DNA of 64,000 nucleotides from Pseudomonas frederiksbergensis (lineage in GTDB: Bacteria; Pseudomonadota; Gammaproteobacteria; Pseudomonadales; Pseudomonadaceae). The stretch is taken from positions 186,001-250,000 of the forward strand of contig NZ_JAAUOE010000003.1 in assembly GCF_017114915.1 (NCBI RefSeq). The letters run 5' to 3'. A model generated the notes under the pieces. That model worked only from the letters and a program-made list of their open reading frames with translations, was not told the DNA's origin and ran no database searches. This document shows, one piece after another, positions 28,397 to 39,696 of the stretch. The translations under genes were made by a program, and so were the position numbers. Position 1 is the first letter of the stretch, and each line of letters starts with the position of its first letter.

Positions 28397-28758
28397 CCAG
28401 CGTTACGAACCTGTCGCGTTCGGGCCTCTATGACTGGATGGCACAGCGTGTGTCTGCGGTCGTTCTCGCGGCTTATTTCATCTTCCTGATCGGATACCTC
28501 GTTGCGAACCCTGGCATTGGCTACGCCCAATGGCACGAACTGTTCGCCCACAACGGAATGCGTATCTTCAGTCTGCTGGCCCTTGTAGCCCTGGGCGCTC
28601 ACGCCTGGGTCGGCATGTGGACCATCGCGACCGACTACCTGACGCCGATGGCGCTGGGCAAGTCCGCGACTGCAGTACGTTTCCTTTTCCAGGCAGTATG
28701 CGGCGTTGCGATGTTCGCTTACTTCGTCTGGGGTGTGCAGATTCTCTGGGGTATCTGA
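28390..28758 (+). CDS. sdhD: Succinate dehydrogenase membrane anchor subunit SdhD
   Basis: The 122-residue protein has three transmembrane helices. GLYDWMAQRVSAVVLAAYF near the N-terminus and the ALGAHAWVGMWTIATDYL histidine segment match the quinone- and heme-binding anchor of complex II. The start lies within the sdhC end and sdhA follows after 3 bases. Confidence 0.94.
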   Translation: MVTSVTNLSRSGLYDWMAQRVSAVVLAAYFIFLIGYLVANPGIGYAQWHELFAHNGMRIFSLLALVALGAHAWVGMWTIATDYLTPMALGKSATAVRFLFQAVCGVAMFAYFVWGVQILWGI

Positions 28759-28761
28759 TCC

Positions 28762-30534
28762 ATGGCTAACATTCCAACGATTTCTTTCGACGCCATCATT
28801 ATTGGCGGCGGCGGTGCCGGCATGCGCGCAGCGCTGCAACTGGCACAAGGCGGTCACAAGACTGCCGTGATCACCAAGGTTTTCCCGACCCGTTCGCACA
28901 CTGTGTCGGCCCAGGGCGGCATCACCTGCGCCATCGCGTCTGCCGACCCGAACGATGACTGGCGCTGGCACATGTACGATACCGTCAAGGGTTCCGACTA
29001 CATCGGTGACCAGGACGCTATCGAATACATGTGTCAGGAAGGTCCGGCCGCGGTTTTCGAGCTGGACCACATGGGCCTGCCGTTCTCCCGTACCGAGACC
29101 GGTCGTATCTACCAGCGTCCGTTCGGCGGTCAGTCCAAGGACTATGGCAAGGGCGGCCAGGCCGCGCGTACTTGCGCGGCGTCCGACCGTACCGGTCACG
29201 CGCTGTTGCACACGCTTTATCAGGGCAACCTGAAAGCCGGCACCACATTCCTGAACGAGTACTACGCTGTTGATCTGGTGAAAAACCAGGACGGCGCATT
29301 CGTCGGCGTGATTGCCATCTGCATCGAAACCGGCGAAACCACCTACATCCGCTCGAAAGCCACCGTGCTGGCGACCGGCGGTGCAGGCCGTATCTATGCT
29401 TCCACCACCAACGCCCTGATCAACACCGGTGACGGCGTTGGCATGGCGCTGCGTGCCGGTGTGCCGGTACAGGACATCGAAATGTGGCAGTTCCACCCGA
29501 CCGGCATCGCCGGTGCCGGTGTACTGGTTACAGAAGGTTGCCGTGGTGAAGGTGGTTACCTGATCAACAAGCACGGCGAGCGTTTTATGGAGCGTTATGC
29601 TCCGAACGCCAAAGACCTTGCCGGTCGTGACGTGGTTGCCCGTTCGATGGTTAAGGAAATCATCGCTGGCAACGGTTGCGGTCCGAATGGCGACCACGTG
29701 ATGCTCAAGCTCGACCACCTGGGCGAGGAAGTGCTGCACAGCCGTCTGCCAGGCATCTGCGAACTGTCCAAGACGTTCGCACACGTTGACCCGGTTGTTG
29801 CTCCGGTTCCGGTTGTTCCGACCTGCCACTATATGATGGGCGGCGTTCCGACCAACATTCACGGTCAGGCAATCACCCAGAACGACGAAGGCGTGGACGA
29901 AATCATCCCTGGCCTGTTCGCAGTGGGTGAAGTGGCGTGCGTATCGGTTCACGGCGCCAACCGTCTGGGCGGTAACTCGCTGCTCGACCTGGTGGTATTC
30001 GGCCGTGCGGCCGGTCTGCACCTGGAGAAAGCGCTGACCGACGGTATCGAATACGACGACGCCACCGACGCCGACATCAATGCGGCCCTGTCGCGCCTGT
30101 CCGCTCTGAACGAGCGTACCGAAGGTGAGGACGTGGCAACCCTGCGTCGCGAGCTGCAAAGCTGCATGCAGAACTACTTCGGTGTGTTCCGTACCGGCGA
30201 ATACATGCAGAAGGGTATTGCTCAGCTGGCTGATCTGCGTGGCCGTATCGCCAACGTCAAGATCAACGACAAGAGCCAGGCGTTCAACACCGCGCGTATC
30301 GAAGCGCTGGAGCTGCAAAACCTGCTGGAAGTGGCTGAAGCTACCGCCATCGCTGCAGAAGTACGCAAAGAGTCCCGCGGCGCTCACGCCCGTGAAGACT
30401 TCGAAGACCGTGACGACGAAAACTGGCTGTGCCACACCCTGTACTTCCCGGGTGAGAAGCGCGTTGCCAAGCGTGCAGTGAACTTCTCGCCGAAGACTGT
30501 TCCGACTTTTGAACCTAAGATTCGGACTTATTAA
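28762..30534 (+). CDS. sdhA: Succinate dehydrogenase flavoprotein subunit
   Basis: This 590-residue FAD subunit oxidises succinate to fumarate. It has the dinucleotide-binding [17 protein letters not shown], the covalent-flavin histidine motif [12 protein letters not shown] (His near 45), the substrate-site segment [20 protein letters not shown] and [16 protein letters not shown]. Full length for the family. It lies between sdhD (3 bases) and sdhB (11 bases). Confidence 0.98.
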   Translation: MANIPTISFDAIIIGGGGAGMRAALQLAQGGHKTAVITKVFPTRSHTVSAQGGITCAIASADPNDDWRWHMYDTVKGSDYIGDQDAIEYMCQEGPAAVFELDHMGLPFSRTETGRIYQRPFGGQSKDYGKGGQAARTCAASDRTGHALLHTLYQGNLKAGTTFLNEYYAVDLVKNQDGAFVGVIAICIETGETTYIRSKATVLATGGAGRIYASTTNALINTGDGVGMALRAGVPVQDIEMWQFHPTGIAGAGVLVTEGCRGEGGYLINKHGERFMERYAPNAKDLAGRDVVARSMVKEIIAGNGCGPNGDHVMLKLDHLGEEVLHSRLPGICELSKTFAHVDPVVAPVPVVPTCHYMMGGVPTNIHGQAITQNDEGVDEIIPGLFAVGEVACVSVHGANRLGGNSLLDLVVFGRAAGLHLEKALTDGIEYDDATDADINAALSRLSALNERTEGEDVATLRRELQSCMQNYFGVFRTGEYMQKGIAQLADLRGRIANVKINDKSQAFNTARIEALELQNLLEVAEATAIAAEVRKESRGAHAREDFEDRDDENWLCHTLYFPGEKRVAKRAVNFSPKTVPTFEPKIRTY

Positions 30535-30545
30535 GGGTGGCCGCC

Positions 30546-31250
30546 ATGTTGCAAGTCAGTGTTTATCGTTACAACCCTGATCAGGACGCTGCGCCGTTCA
30601 TGCAGGAATTCCAGGTCGATACCGGTGGTAAAGACCTGATGGTGCTGGACGTGCTGGCCCTGATCAAAGAGCAGGACGAAGGTTTCTCCTATCGTCGCTC
30701 TTGCCGTGAAGGTGTTTGCGGTTCCGACGGCATGAATATCAACGGCAAAAACGGTCTGGCGTGCATCACGCCGCTGTCTGCCGTCGTAAAGCGTAACAAG
30801 CTGATCGTTCGTCCGCTGCCAGGTTTGCCGGTAATCCGTGACCTGGTCGTCGATATGAGCATCTTCTACAAGCAATACGAAAAGGTTAAGCCATACCTGC
30901 AGAACGACACGCCGGCTCCGGCCATCGAGCGTCTGCAGTCCCCTGAAGAGCGTGAAAAGCTCGACGGTCTGTACGAGTGCATCCTGTGCGCTTGCTGCTC
31001 GACTTCGTGCCCGTCCTTCTGGTGGAACCCGGACAAGTTCCTGGGCCCGGCTGCTCTGCTGCAAGCGTACCGCTTCCTGGCCGACAGCCGCGACACCAAG
31101 ACATCCGAGCGTCTGGCTTCGCTGGATGACCCGTTCAGCGTATTCCGCTGCCGGGGCATCATGAACTGCGTCAACGTTTGTCCGAAAGGCCTGAACCCGA
31201 CTAAGGCCATCGGTCACATTCGTAACATGCTGCTGCAAAGCGGCGTGTGA
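30546..31250 (+). CDS. sdhB: Succinate dehydrogenase iron-sulfur subunit
   Basis: The 234-residue subunit carries three clusters: [2Fe-2S] from CREGVCGSDG plus a later Cys, [4Fe-4S] from CILCACCSTSCP, and [3Fe-4S] from CRGIMNCVNVCPKGLNP. It passes electrons from SdhA to quinone. The ATG at 30546 begins MLQVSVYRY as in other Pseudomonas; three extra codons are open upstream. A terminator follows. Confidence 0.98.
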   Translation: MLQVSVYRYNPDQDAAPFMQEFQVDTGGKDLMVLDVLALIKEQDEGFSYRRSCREGVCGSDGMNINGKNGLACITPLSAVVKRNKLIVRPLPGLPVIRDLVVDMSIFYKQYEKVKPYLQNDTPAPAIERLQSPEEREKLDGLYECILCACCSTSCPSFWWNPDKFLGPAALLQAYRFLADSRDTKTSERLASLDDPFSVFRCRGIMNCVNVCPKGLNPTKAIGHIRNMLLQSGV

Positions 31251-31290
31251 TTCAGCTGCTGTACCCGTAGGACCGCAATACCCGTAGATG

Positions 31291-31324
31291 CTACGGCGCA
31301 GGCTTCAACCGGCGCCGTAGTTTT
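31291..31324 (+). terminator. Terminator after sdhB
   Basis: Nine-base stem CTACGGCGC/GCGCCGTAG with a 12-base loop and TTTT tail. It is probably a partial stop, since sdh-suc read-through transcripts are usual. Confidence 0.8.
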
Positions 31325-31512
31325 AACCTGAGCAGCAGCCCATAAAGCTGCGGCTCTTATTTTGAAGAAATGAGACAAGCAGGGGCATCCGGGCTGGTAC
31401 CCGGACTATCAGCGTGATCCTAAGTGGCTTGTTTTGGTCGCTGCATTCGGACTTCTGCAAGTTTGCTCGGTGTCGACGCCGGTGGTGTTCCCCTAACCGA
31501 GGGTGACCAAGC
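31325..31512 (+). ncRNA. Structured leader of sucA (sucA-II RNA candidate)
   Basis: The 188 bases before sucA contain no gene but fold well. A hairpin at 31330-31356 has 4-bp and 5-bp stems around a 1x1 internal mismatch, followed by a T-rich stretch, and a hairpin TCCGGG/CCCGGA lies at 31388-31405. A sucA-II RNA motif has been described upstream of sucA in Pseudomonas by comparative genomics; the assignment here rests on location and hairpins, not on a covariance model. Exact ends are unknown. Confidence 0.5.
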
Positions 31513-34344
31513 ATGCAAGAAAGCGTGATGCAGCGCATGTGGAACAGCGCCTACCTATCCGGTAGTAACGCTGCCTATGTGGAAGAGCTCTACGAGCTCT
31601 ACCTGCACGACCCTAACGCTGTGCCAGAAGAGTGGCGCACCTACTTCCAGAAGTTGCCTGCTGATGGCAACACTGCCACCGATGTTTCGCACTCCACAAT
31701 TCGCGATCATTTCGTCTTGCTGGCAAAGAACCAGCGCCGCGCCCAACCGGTTTCCGCCGGCAGCGTGAGCAGTGAGCACGAGAAGAAGCAAGTTGAAGTG
31801 CTGCGATTGATCCAGGCCTACCGTATGCGTGGCCACCAGGCAGCCCAGCTTGACCCGCTGGGGCTGTGGCAGCGTCCTGCACCTGCAGACCTGTCAATCA
31901 ATCATTACGGCTTGACCAATGCCGATCTTGATACGACCTTCCGTGCCGGCGACCTGTTCATCGGCAAAGAGGAGGCGAGCCTACGCGAAATTCACGAAGC
32001 GTTGCAGCAGACATATTGCCGCACCATCGGCGCTGAATTCACGCACATCACCGATTCCGAGCAGCGCCAGTGGTTCCAGCAGCGTCTGGAGAGCGTGCGC
32101 GGCCGTCCGACCTACTCCGCCGACATCAAGAGCCATCTGCTCGAGCGTGTCACCGCCGGCGAAGGCCTGGAAAAATACCTGGGCACCAAGTACCCGGGCA
32201 CCAAGCGTTTCGGTCTGGAAGGCGGCGAGAGCCTGATTCCGATGCTCGACGAGCTGATCCAGCGTTCCGGTTCCTACGGCACGAAGGAAGTCGTGATCGG
32301 CATGGCCCACCGTGGTCGTCTGAACGTACTGGTCAACACCTTCGGTAAAAACCCGCGCGAGCTGTTCGACGAGTTCGAAGGCAAGAAGAAGGTCGAGCTG
32401 GGTTCTGGTGACGTTAAATATCACCAGGGCTTCTCGTCCAACGTGATGACCACCGGCGGTGAAGTTCACCTGGCCATGGCGTTCAACCCGTCCCACCTGG
32501 AAATCGTTTCTCCAGTGGTCGAGGGTTCGGTTCGTGCTCGTCAGGATCGTCGTAACGACCCTACCGGTGAGAAGGTTCTGCCGATCTCCATCCACGGTGA
32601 CGCGGCATTTGCCGGTCAGGGCGTGGTGATGGAAACCTTCCAGATGTCGCAGACCCGCGGTTTCAAGACCGGCGGCACCGTGCACATCGTGATCAACAAC
32701 CAGGTCGGTTTCACCATCAGCAACCCGCTGGACTCGCGTTCCACCGAGTACGCCACCGACGTCGCGAAAATGATCCAGGCGCCGATCCTCCATGTAAATG
32801 GTGATGATCCGGAAGCCGTATTGTTCGTGACCCAGCTGGCCATCGACTACCGCATGCAGTTCAAGCGTGACGTGGTGATCGATCTGGTCTGCTACCGTCG
32901 TCGCGGCCACAACGAGGCCGACGAGCCAAGCGGTACCCAGCCTCTGATGTATCAGCAGATCACCAAACAGCGCACCACCCGTGAGCTGTATGCCGATCGT
33001 CTGACCCAGAGCGGCGTGCTGGACGCTGAGCGTGTTCAGGCGAAAGTCGATGAATACCGCAACGCGCTGGACAACGGTCTGCACGTAGTAAAAAGCCTGG
33101 TCAAAGAGCCGAACAAAGAGTTGTTCGTGGACTGGCGTCCGTACCTGGGCCACGCCTGGACTGCGCGTCACGACACTCGTTTCGATCTGAAAACCTTGCA
33201 GGAACTGTCCGCCAAGCTGCTGGAAATTCCGGAAGGCTTCGTGGTTCAGCGTCAGGTTGCGAAGATCTACGAAGACCGTCAGAAGATGCAAGCCGGCGGC
33301 CTGCCGATCAACTGGGGTTACGCCGAAACCATGGCGTACGCGACCCTGGCGTTCGAAGGTCACCCGATCCGCATGACCGGTCAGGACATCGGCCGCGGTA
33401 CGTTCTCGCACCGTCACGCTGTTCTGCACAACCAGAAAGATGCCGGCACCTACATCCCGCTGCAGAACCTGTACAAAGGTCAGCCGCGTTTCGATCTGTA
33501 TGACTCGTTCCTGTCGGAGGAGGCCGTACTGGCATTCGAATACGGTTACTCGACCACCACGCCGAACGCGCTGGTGATCTGGGAAGCCCAGTTCGGCGAC
33601 TTCGCCAACGGTGCGCAAGTGGTGATCGACCAGTTCATCACCAGTGGCGAGCACAAGTGGGGCCGTCTCTGCGGTCTGACCATGCTGCTGCCGCACGGTT
33701 ATGAAGGTCAGGGCCCTGAGCACTCCTCAGCACGTCTTGAGCGTTACCTGCAACTGTGCGCCGAGCACAACATTCAGGTGTGCATGCCGACCACCCCGGC
33801 CCAGATCTACCACTTGCTGCGTCGTCAGGTGATTCGCCCGCTGCGCAAGCCATTGGTTGTCCTGACGCCGAAGTCGCTGCTGCGTCACAAGCTGGCCATC
33901 TCGACCCTGGAAGATCTGGCCGAAGGTTCGTTCCAGACCGTTATCCCGGAAATCGATGCCCTGGATCCGAAAAAGGTCGAGCGCATTGTCCTGTGTAGCG
34001 GCAAGGTCTACTACGACCTGCTGGAAAAACGCCGTGCCGAAGGTCGTGACGACATCGCCATCGTGCGTATCGAGCAGCTGTACCCATTCCCTGAGGACGA
34101 CTTGAACGAAGTCCTGGCTCCTTACACCAACCTCAAACATATCGTTTGGTGTCAGGAAGAGCCGATGAACCAGGGTGCCTGGTACTGCAGTCAACACCAC
34201 ATGCGTCGCATCGTTGGCAATCACGACAAGTCTCTCGTACTCGAGTACGCGGGCCGTGAGGCTTCTGCTGCACCTGCTTGTGGTTACGCATCGATGCACG
34301 CTGAGCAGCAGGAACAACTGCTGCAAGACGCCTTTACTGTTTAA
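31513..34344 (+). CDS. sucA: 2-Oxoglutarate dehydrogenase E1 component
   Basis: The 943-residue thiamin-diphosphate enzyme decarboxylates 2-oxoglutarate and reductively succinylates E2. It has the N-terminal E2-binding segment (NAAYVEELYELYLHDPNAVP), VIGMAHRGRLNVLVN, FNPSHLEIV, the TPP site HGDAAFAGQGVVMET and NNQVGFT, and the C-terminal transketolase domain with RGTFSHRHAVLHNQ. Length is usual for the family. It is followed after 42 bases by sucB. Confidence 0.98.
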   Translation: MQESVMQRMWNSAYLSGSNAAYVEELYELYLHDPNAVPEEWRTYFQKLPADGNTATDVSHSTIRDHFVLLAKNQRRAQPVSAGSVSSEHEKKQVEVLRLIQAYRMRGHQAAQLDPLGLWQRPAPADLSINHYGLTNADLDTTFRAGDLFIGKEEASLREIHEALQQTYCRTIGAEFTHITDSEQRQWFQQRLESVRGRPTYSADIKSHLLERVTAGEGLEKYLGTKYPGTKRFGLEGGESLIPMLDELIQRSGSYGTKEVVIGMAHRGRLNVLVNTFGKNPRELFDEFEGKKKVELGSGDVKYHQGFSSNVMTTGGEVHLAMAFNPSHLEIVSPVVEGSVRARQDRRNDPTGEKVLPISIHGDAAFAGQGVVMETFQMSQTRGFKTGGTVHIVINNQVGFTISNPLDSRSTEYATDVAKMIQAPILHVNGDDPEAVLFVTQLAIDYRMQFKRDVVIDLVCYRRRGHNEADEPSGTQPLMYQQITKQRTTRELYADRLTQSGVLDAERVQAKVDEYRNALDNGLHVVKSLVKEPNKELFVDWRPYLGHAWTARHDTRFDLKTLQELSAKLLEIPEGFVVQRQVAKIYEDRQKMQAGGLPINWGYAETMAYATLAFEGHPIRMTGQDIGRGTFSHRHAVLHNQKDAGTYIPLQNLYKGQPRFDLYDSFLSEEAVLAFEYGYSTTTPNALVIWEAQFGDFANGAQVVIDQFITSGEHKWGRLCGLTMLLPHGYEGQGPEHSSARLERYLQLCAEHNIQVCMPTTPAQIYHLLRRQVIRPLRKPLVVLTPKSLLRHKLAISTLEDLAEGSFQTVIPEIDALDPKKVERIVLCSGKVYYDLLEKRRAEGRDDIAIVRIEQLYPFPEDDLNEVLAPYTNLKHIVWCQEEPMNQGAWYCSQHHMRRIVGNHDKSLVLEYAGREASAAPACGYASMHAEQQEQLLQDAFTV

Positions 34345-34386
34345 CGCCTTCGCGCACCTGAAACCGAATTTAAGGAACCACAGATA

Positions 34387-35604
34387 ATGGCTATCGAGAT
34401 CAAAGCCCCCACTTTCCCGGAATCGGTTGCCGATGGCACCGTTGCCACCTGGCACAAAAAACCGGGCGACGCCGTCAAGCGTGACGAACTGATCGTCGAC
34501 ATTGAAACCGACAAAGTCGTACTGGAAGTTCTGGCTACCGCTGACGGCGTGCTGGGCGCTATCGTCAAGAACGAAGGCGACACCGTTCTGTCCGACGAAG
34601 TTCTGGGCTCCATCGGTGAGGGCGGTGCTGCCGCCGCTCCAGCCGCTGCCGCTGCTCCTGCCGCCGCTGCCGCTGCTCCTGCCGAAGCGGGCGAAGAAGA
34701 TCCTGTTGCTGCACCGGCTGCTCGCAAGCTGGCTGAAGAAAACGGCATCAACATCGCTTCCGTTGCCGGCACTGGCAAAGGCGGTCGTGTGACCAAGGAA
34801 GACGTGGTAGCCGCTGTTACCGCCAAGAAAGCCGCTCCGGCTGCCGCGCCTGCCAAGCCTGCCGCACCGGCTGCTTCGGCTCCGGTATTCGCTGCTGGCG
34901 AGCGCGTGGAAAAACGCGTTCCGATGACCCGTCTGCGCGCCAAGGTTGCCGAGCGTCTGGTTGAAGCTCAATCGAACATGGCCATGCTGACCACGTTCAA
35001 CGAAGTCGACATGACCGAAGTCATGGCACTGCGTTCGAAGTACAAGGACCTGTTCGAGAAGTCCCACAATGGCGTGCGCCTGGGCTTCATGTCGTTCTTC
35101 GTGAAAGCGGCCACCGAAGCGCTGAAACGCTTCCCGGCTGTCAACGCGTCGATCGACGGTGCCGACATCGTTTACCACGGCTACGCCGACGTTGGTGTGG
35201 CTGTTTCCAGCGATCGCGGTCTGGTTGTACCGGTTCTGCGTAACGCCGAACTGATGAGCCTGGCTGAAATCGAAGGCGGCATCGCTACCTTCGGCAAGAA
35301 AGCCCGTGACGGCAAACTGTCGATGGAAGAAATGACCGGCGGCACCTTCACCATCACCAACGGCGGTACTTTCGGTTCGATGATGTCGACGCCGATCGTC
35401 AACCCGCCGCAGGCCGCGATTCTGGGTATGCACAACATCATCCAGCGTCCTATGGCGATCAACGGTCAGGTGGTTATCCGTCCGATGATGTACCTGGCGC
35501 TGTCCTACGATCACCGTCTGATCGATGGCAAAGAAGCTGTGACCTTCCTGGTGACCATCAAGAACCTGCTGGAAGACCCGGCTCGTTTGCTGCTGGATAT
35601 CTAA
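34387..35604 (+). CDS. sucB: 2-Oxoglutarate dehydrogenase E2 (dihydrolipoamide succinyltransferase)
   Basis: The 405-residue E2 core has one lipoyl domain (residues 1-78, lipoylated Lys43 in [10 protein letters not shown]), an Ala/Pro-rich linker (about 80-105), a peripheral subunit-binding domain (about 110-145, [20 protein letters not shown]), a second Ala/Pro linker, and the catalytic domain ending with the His-Asp motif SYDHRLIDG. The Ala-rich linkers and single lipoyl domain are typical of succinyltransferase. Confidence 0.97.
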   Translation: MAIEIKAPTFPESVADGTVATWHKKPGDAVKRDELIVDIETDKVVLEVLATADGVLGAIVKNEGDTVLSDEVLGSIGEGGAAAAPAAAAAPAAAAAAPAEAGEEDPVAAPAARKLAEENGINIASVAGTGKGGRVTKEDVVAAVTAKKAAPAAAPAKPAAPAASAPVFAAGERVEKRVPMTRLRAKVAERLVEAQSNMAMLTTFNEVDMTEVMALRSKYKDLFEKSHNGVRLGFMSFFVKAATEALKRFPAVNASIDGADIVYHGYADVGVAVSSDRGLVVPVLRNAELMSLAEIEGGIATFGKKARDGKLSMEEMTGGTFTITNGGTFGSMMSTPIVNPPQAAILGMHNIIQRPMAINGQVVIRPMMYLALSYDHRLIDGKEAVTFLVTIKNLLEDPARLLLDI

Positions 35605-37148
<1,544 letters not shown>

Positions 37149-37347
37149 GCGGATAATAAGAAACCACGGCGGCACGGCCCGTCGTGAGCCTTGCATGCAA
37201 GACTCACCGCGGAATGTCCGCTGGACGCAGTCTTGCGTAGCTGCACCGGGTACCCGGAAAGGTTACGCAAGCAGCAGTCACAGGTGGTGCGGCACTTGAA
37301 TGAGTGCAGCACCGAATGCGCAGTACCTAACGAAGACGGTAATAAGC
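37149..37347 (+). ncRNA. Structured leader of sucC (sucC RNA candidate)
   Basis: The 199-base gap is unusually rich in hairpins. GCAAGACT (37197) pairs with AGTCTTGC (37229) around an inner GCGGA-ATG-TCCGC hairpin. A perfect 12-base palindrome CCGGGTACCCGG lies at 37246-37257. A hairpin with 5+5 pairs around a 1x1 mismatch spans 37286-37313, shortly before the start codon. A sucC RNA motif has been reported upstream of sucC in Pseudomonas; assignment rests on position and these stems. Confidence 0.6.
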
Positions 37348-38514
37348 ATGAATCTTCACGAGTATCAGGGTAAGCAGCTGTTCGCTGAGTACGGCCTGCC
37401 AGTATCCACCGGTTACGCGGTAGACACCCCGGAAGCAGCAGCAGAAGCTTGCGACAAAATCGGCGGCAGCGAGTGGGTTGTCAAAGCCCAGGTTCACGCC
37501 GGTGGTCGCGGTAAAGCGGGCGGCGTAAAGCTGGTTCGCAGCAAAGAAGACGCCAAAGCCTTCGCACAGCAGTGGCTGGGCAAGCGTCTGGTGACTTACC
37601 AGACTGACGCCAACGGTCAGCCAGTCACCAAGATCCTGGTTGAATCGTGCACTGATATCGCTAAAGAGCTGTACCTGGGCGCTGTCGTTGACCGTTCGAG
37701 CCGTCGCATCGTGTTCATGGCTTCCACCGAAGGTGGCGTGGACATCGAGAAAATCGCTCACGACACTCCAGAAAAAATTCTGAAAGCCACTATCGATCCA
37801 CTGGTTGGCGCTCAGCCATTCCAGGGTCGCGAGCTGGCATTCCAGCTGGGTCTGGAAGGCAAGCAAGTTGCTCAGTTCGCCAAGATCTTCGTAGGTCTGG
37901 CCAAACTGTTCAAGGATCACGACCTGGCTCTGCTGGAAGTGAACCCGCTGGTGATCAAGGCTGACGGCGATCTGCACTGCCTGGACGCCAAGATCAACAT
38001 CGACGCCAACGCCATGTACCGTCAGCCTAAGCTGAAGACTTTCCACGATCCGTCGCAAGACGATCCGCGCGAAGCGCACGCTGCCAAGTTCGAACTGAAC
38101 TACGTAGCGCTGGAAGGCAACATCGGTTGCATGGTCAACGGTGCTGGCCTGGCCATGGGTACCATGGACATCGTCAACCTGCATGGCGGCAAACCAGCCA
38201 ACTTCCTCGACGTGGGCGGCGGTGCTACCAAAGAACGCGTGACCGAAGCGTTCAAGATCATCCTGTCCGACACTAACGTCGCTGCAGTACTGGTCAACAT
38301 CTTCGGCGGCATCGTTCGTTGCGACATGATTGCCGAAGGCATCATCGGTGCGGTGAAAGAAGTCGGCGTGAAAATCCCGGTTGTTGTTCGCCTTGAAGGC
38401 AACAACGCTGAGCTGGGCGCTAAAGTACTGGCAGAAAGCGGTTTGAACATCATCGCTGCTACCAGCCTGACCGACGCTGCTCAACAAGTTGTCAAAGCTG
38501 CGGAGGGCAAATAA
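37348..38514 (+). CDS. sucC: Succinyl-CoA synthetase beta subunit
   Basis: The 388-residue ATP-grasp subunit forms succinate and ATP or GTP from succinyl-CoA with SucD. The start at 37348 gives [12 protein letters not shown], the invariant family N-terminus. Other motifs are [57 protein letters not shown] and [10 protein letters not shown]. Its stop and the sucD start share one base (TAATG). Confidence 0.98.
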   Translation: MNLHEYQGKQLFAEYGLPVSTGYAVDTPEAAAEACDKIGGSEWVVKAQVHAGGRGKAGGVKLVRSKEDAKAFAQQWLGKRLVTYQTDANGQPVTKILVESCTDIAKELYLGAVVDRSSRRIVFMASTEGGVDIEKIAHDTPEKILKATIDPLVGAQPFQGRELAFQLGLEGKQVAQFAKIFVGLAKLFKDHDLALLEVNPLVIKADGDLHCLDAKINIDANAMYRQPKLKTFHDPSQDDPREAHAAKFELNYVALEGNIGCMVNGAGLAMGTMDIVNLHGGKPANFLDVGGGATKERVTEAFKIILSDTNVAAVLVNIFGGIVRCDMIAEGIIGAVKEVGVKIPVVVRLEGNNAELGAKVLAESGLNIIAATSLTDAAQQVVKAAEGK

Positions 38515-39395
38515 TGAGCGTCCTGATCAATAAAGACACCAAAGTTATCTGCCAGGGTATTACCGGTTCGCAAGGTAGTTTCCACACCCAGCAAGCCATT
38601 GAGTACGGCACCCAGATGGTTGGCGGCGTAACTCCAGGCAAAGGCGGCACCGAGCACCTGGGCCTGCCAGTGTTCAACACCGTGAAAGACGCTGTAGCTG
38701 CCACTGGCGCCACCGCCAGCGTGATCTACGTTCCAGCTCCTTTCTGCAAGGACTCGATCCTTGAAGCTGCTTTCGGCGGCATCAAGCTGATCGTTTGCAT
38801 CACCGAAGGCATTCCTACCCTGGACATGCTGGACGCTAAAGTTAAGTGCGACGAGCTGGGCGTAGTCCTGATCGGTCCTAACTGCCCAGGCGTGATCACT
38901 CCAGGCGAATGCAAGATCGGCATCATGCCAGGTCACATTCACTTGCCAGGCAAGGTCGGTATCGTTTCCCGTTCCGGCACCCTGACCTACGAAGCTGTGA
39001 AGCAAACTACTGACGCCGGTTTCGGTCAGTCGACTTGCGTCGGCATCGGTGGTGACCCGATCCCGGGTTCGAACTTCATCGACATCCTGAAGCTGTTCCA
39101 GGAAGACCCGAAGACCGAAGCGATCGTGATGATCGGCGAGATCGGCGGTTCGGCTGAAGAAGAAGCGGCTGCCTACATCAAGGCACACGTGACCAAGCCG
39201 GTTGTTTCCTACATCGCTGGTGTGACTGCTCCTCCGGGCAAGCGCATGGGCCATGCTGGCGCAATCATCTCTGGCGGCAAAGGCACTGCAGACGAGAAAT
39301 TCGCTGCTCTGCAAGACGCAGGCGTGAAAACCGTGCGTTCGCTGGCAGACATCGGCAAGGCCCTGGCCGAGCTGACCGGTTGGGCCGTCAAGTAA
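38514..39395 (+). CDS. sucD: Succinyl-CoA synthetase alpha subunit
   Basis: The 293-residue subunit binds CoA at its N-terminal Rossmann domain ([19 protein letters not shown]) and carries the phosphorylated histidine in [14 protein letters not shown] (His near 246). [12 protein letters not shown] and [11 protein letters not shown] are also conserved. It is coupled to sucC by one-base overlap and is the last gene of the TCA block. Confidence 0.98.
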   Translation: MSVLINKDTKVICQGITGSQGSFHTQQAIEYGTQMVGGVTPGKGGTEHLGLPVFNTVKDAVAATGATASVIYVPAPFCKDSILEAAFGGIKLIVCITEGIPTLDMLDAKVKCDELGVVLIGPNCPGVITPGECKIGIMPGHIHLPGKVGIVSRSGTLTYEAVKQTTDAGFGQSTCVGIGGDPIPGSNFIDILKLFQEDPKTEAIVMIGEIGGSAEEEAAAYIKAHVTKPVVSYIAGVTAPPGKRMGHAGAIISGGKGTADEKFAALQDAGVKTVRSLADIGKALAELTGWAVK

Positions 39396-39423
39396 GCCTC
39401 GCGCTTAACTGACGCTCCACCCA

Positions 39424-39456
39424 ACAAAGGCCACCTTCGGGTGGCCTTTGTCATTT
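39424..39456 (+). terminator. Terminator of the suc operon
   Basis: Twelve-base perfect stem ACAAAGGCCACC/GGTGGCCTTTGT closed by a stable TTCG tetraloop, with a short T-containing tail. Confidence 0.88.
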
Positions 39457-39485
39457 GTGCGATCAAGGAAAATTAGATATGTAAA

Positions 39486-39505
39486 CGCGACATTGAAATG
39501 TCGCG
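39486..39505. promoter_or_regulatory. Perfect inverted repeat upstream of brnQ, site 1
   Basis: CGCGACAT-TGAA-ATGTCGCG. No T-run follows, so it is not a standard terminator; an operator is possible. Confidence 0.4.
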
Positions 39506-39632
39506 TATCGGATAGTTCGCCCTGTAATAGTGCGTTTGTCGTGCAGATTCGTTAGGCTAGCCGCCATTTTTGCGTCCGCGGCCCACAAGGCAGCGACGCG
39601 CTAAACGGGTCAGTCCTATACGGATCGACAGC

Positions 39633-39656
39633 ATTTCCCTCACCCATAAGGGAAAT
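39633..39656. promoter_or_regulatory. Perfect inverted repeat upstream of brnQ, site 2
   Basis: ATTTCCCT and AGGGAAAT are separated by eight bases, ending 40 bases before the brnQ start. It may be an operator or a leader hairpin. The rest of the 301-base gap between sucD and brnQ holds only the suc terminator and site 1. Confidence 0.4.
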
Positions 39657-39696
39657 CCCTCTCTAAATTCCGATTCAGTAGTGTGGTATTTCCTTA

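Noticed and set aside
28258..30435. 725-codon open frame on the minus strand opposite sdhC-sdhA
   Set aside because: It is an antisense shadow of high-GC coding sequence; the plus-strand products carry all succinate dehydrogenase motifs, and the antisense product has no recognisable domain.
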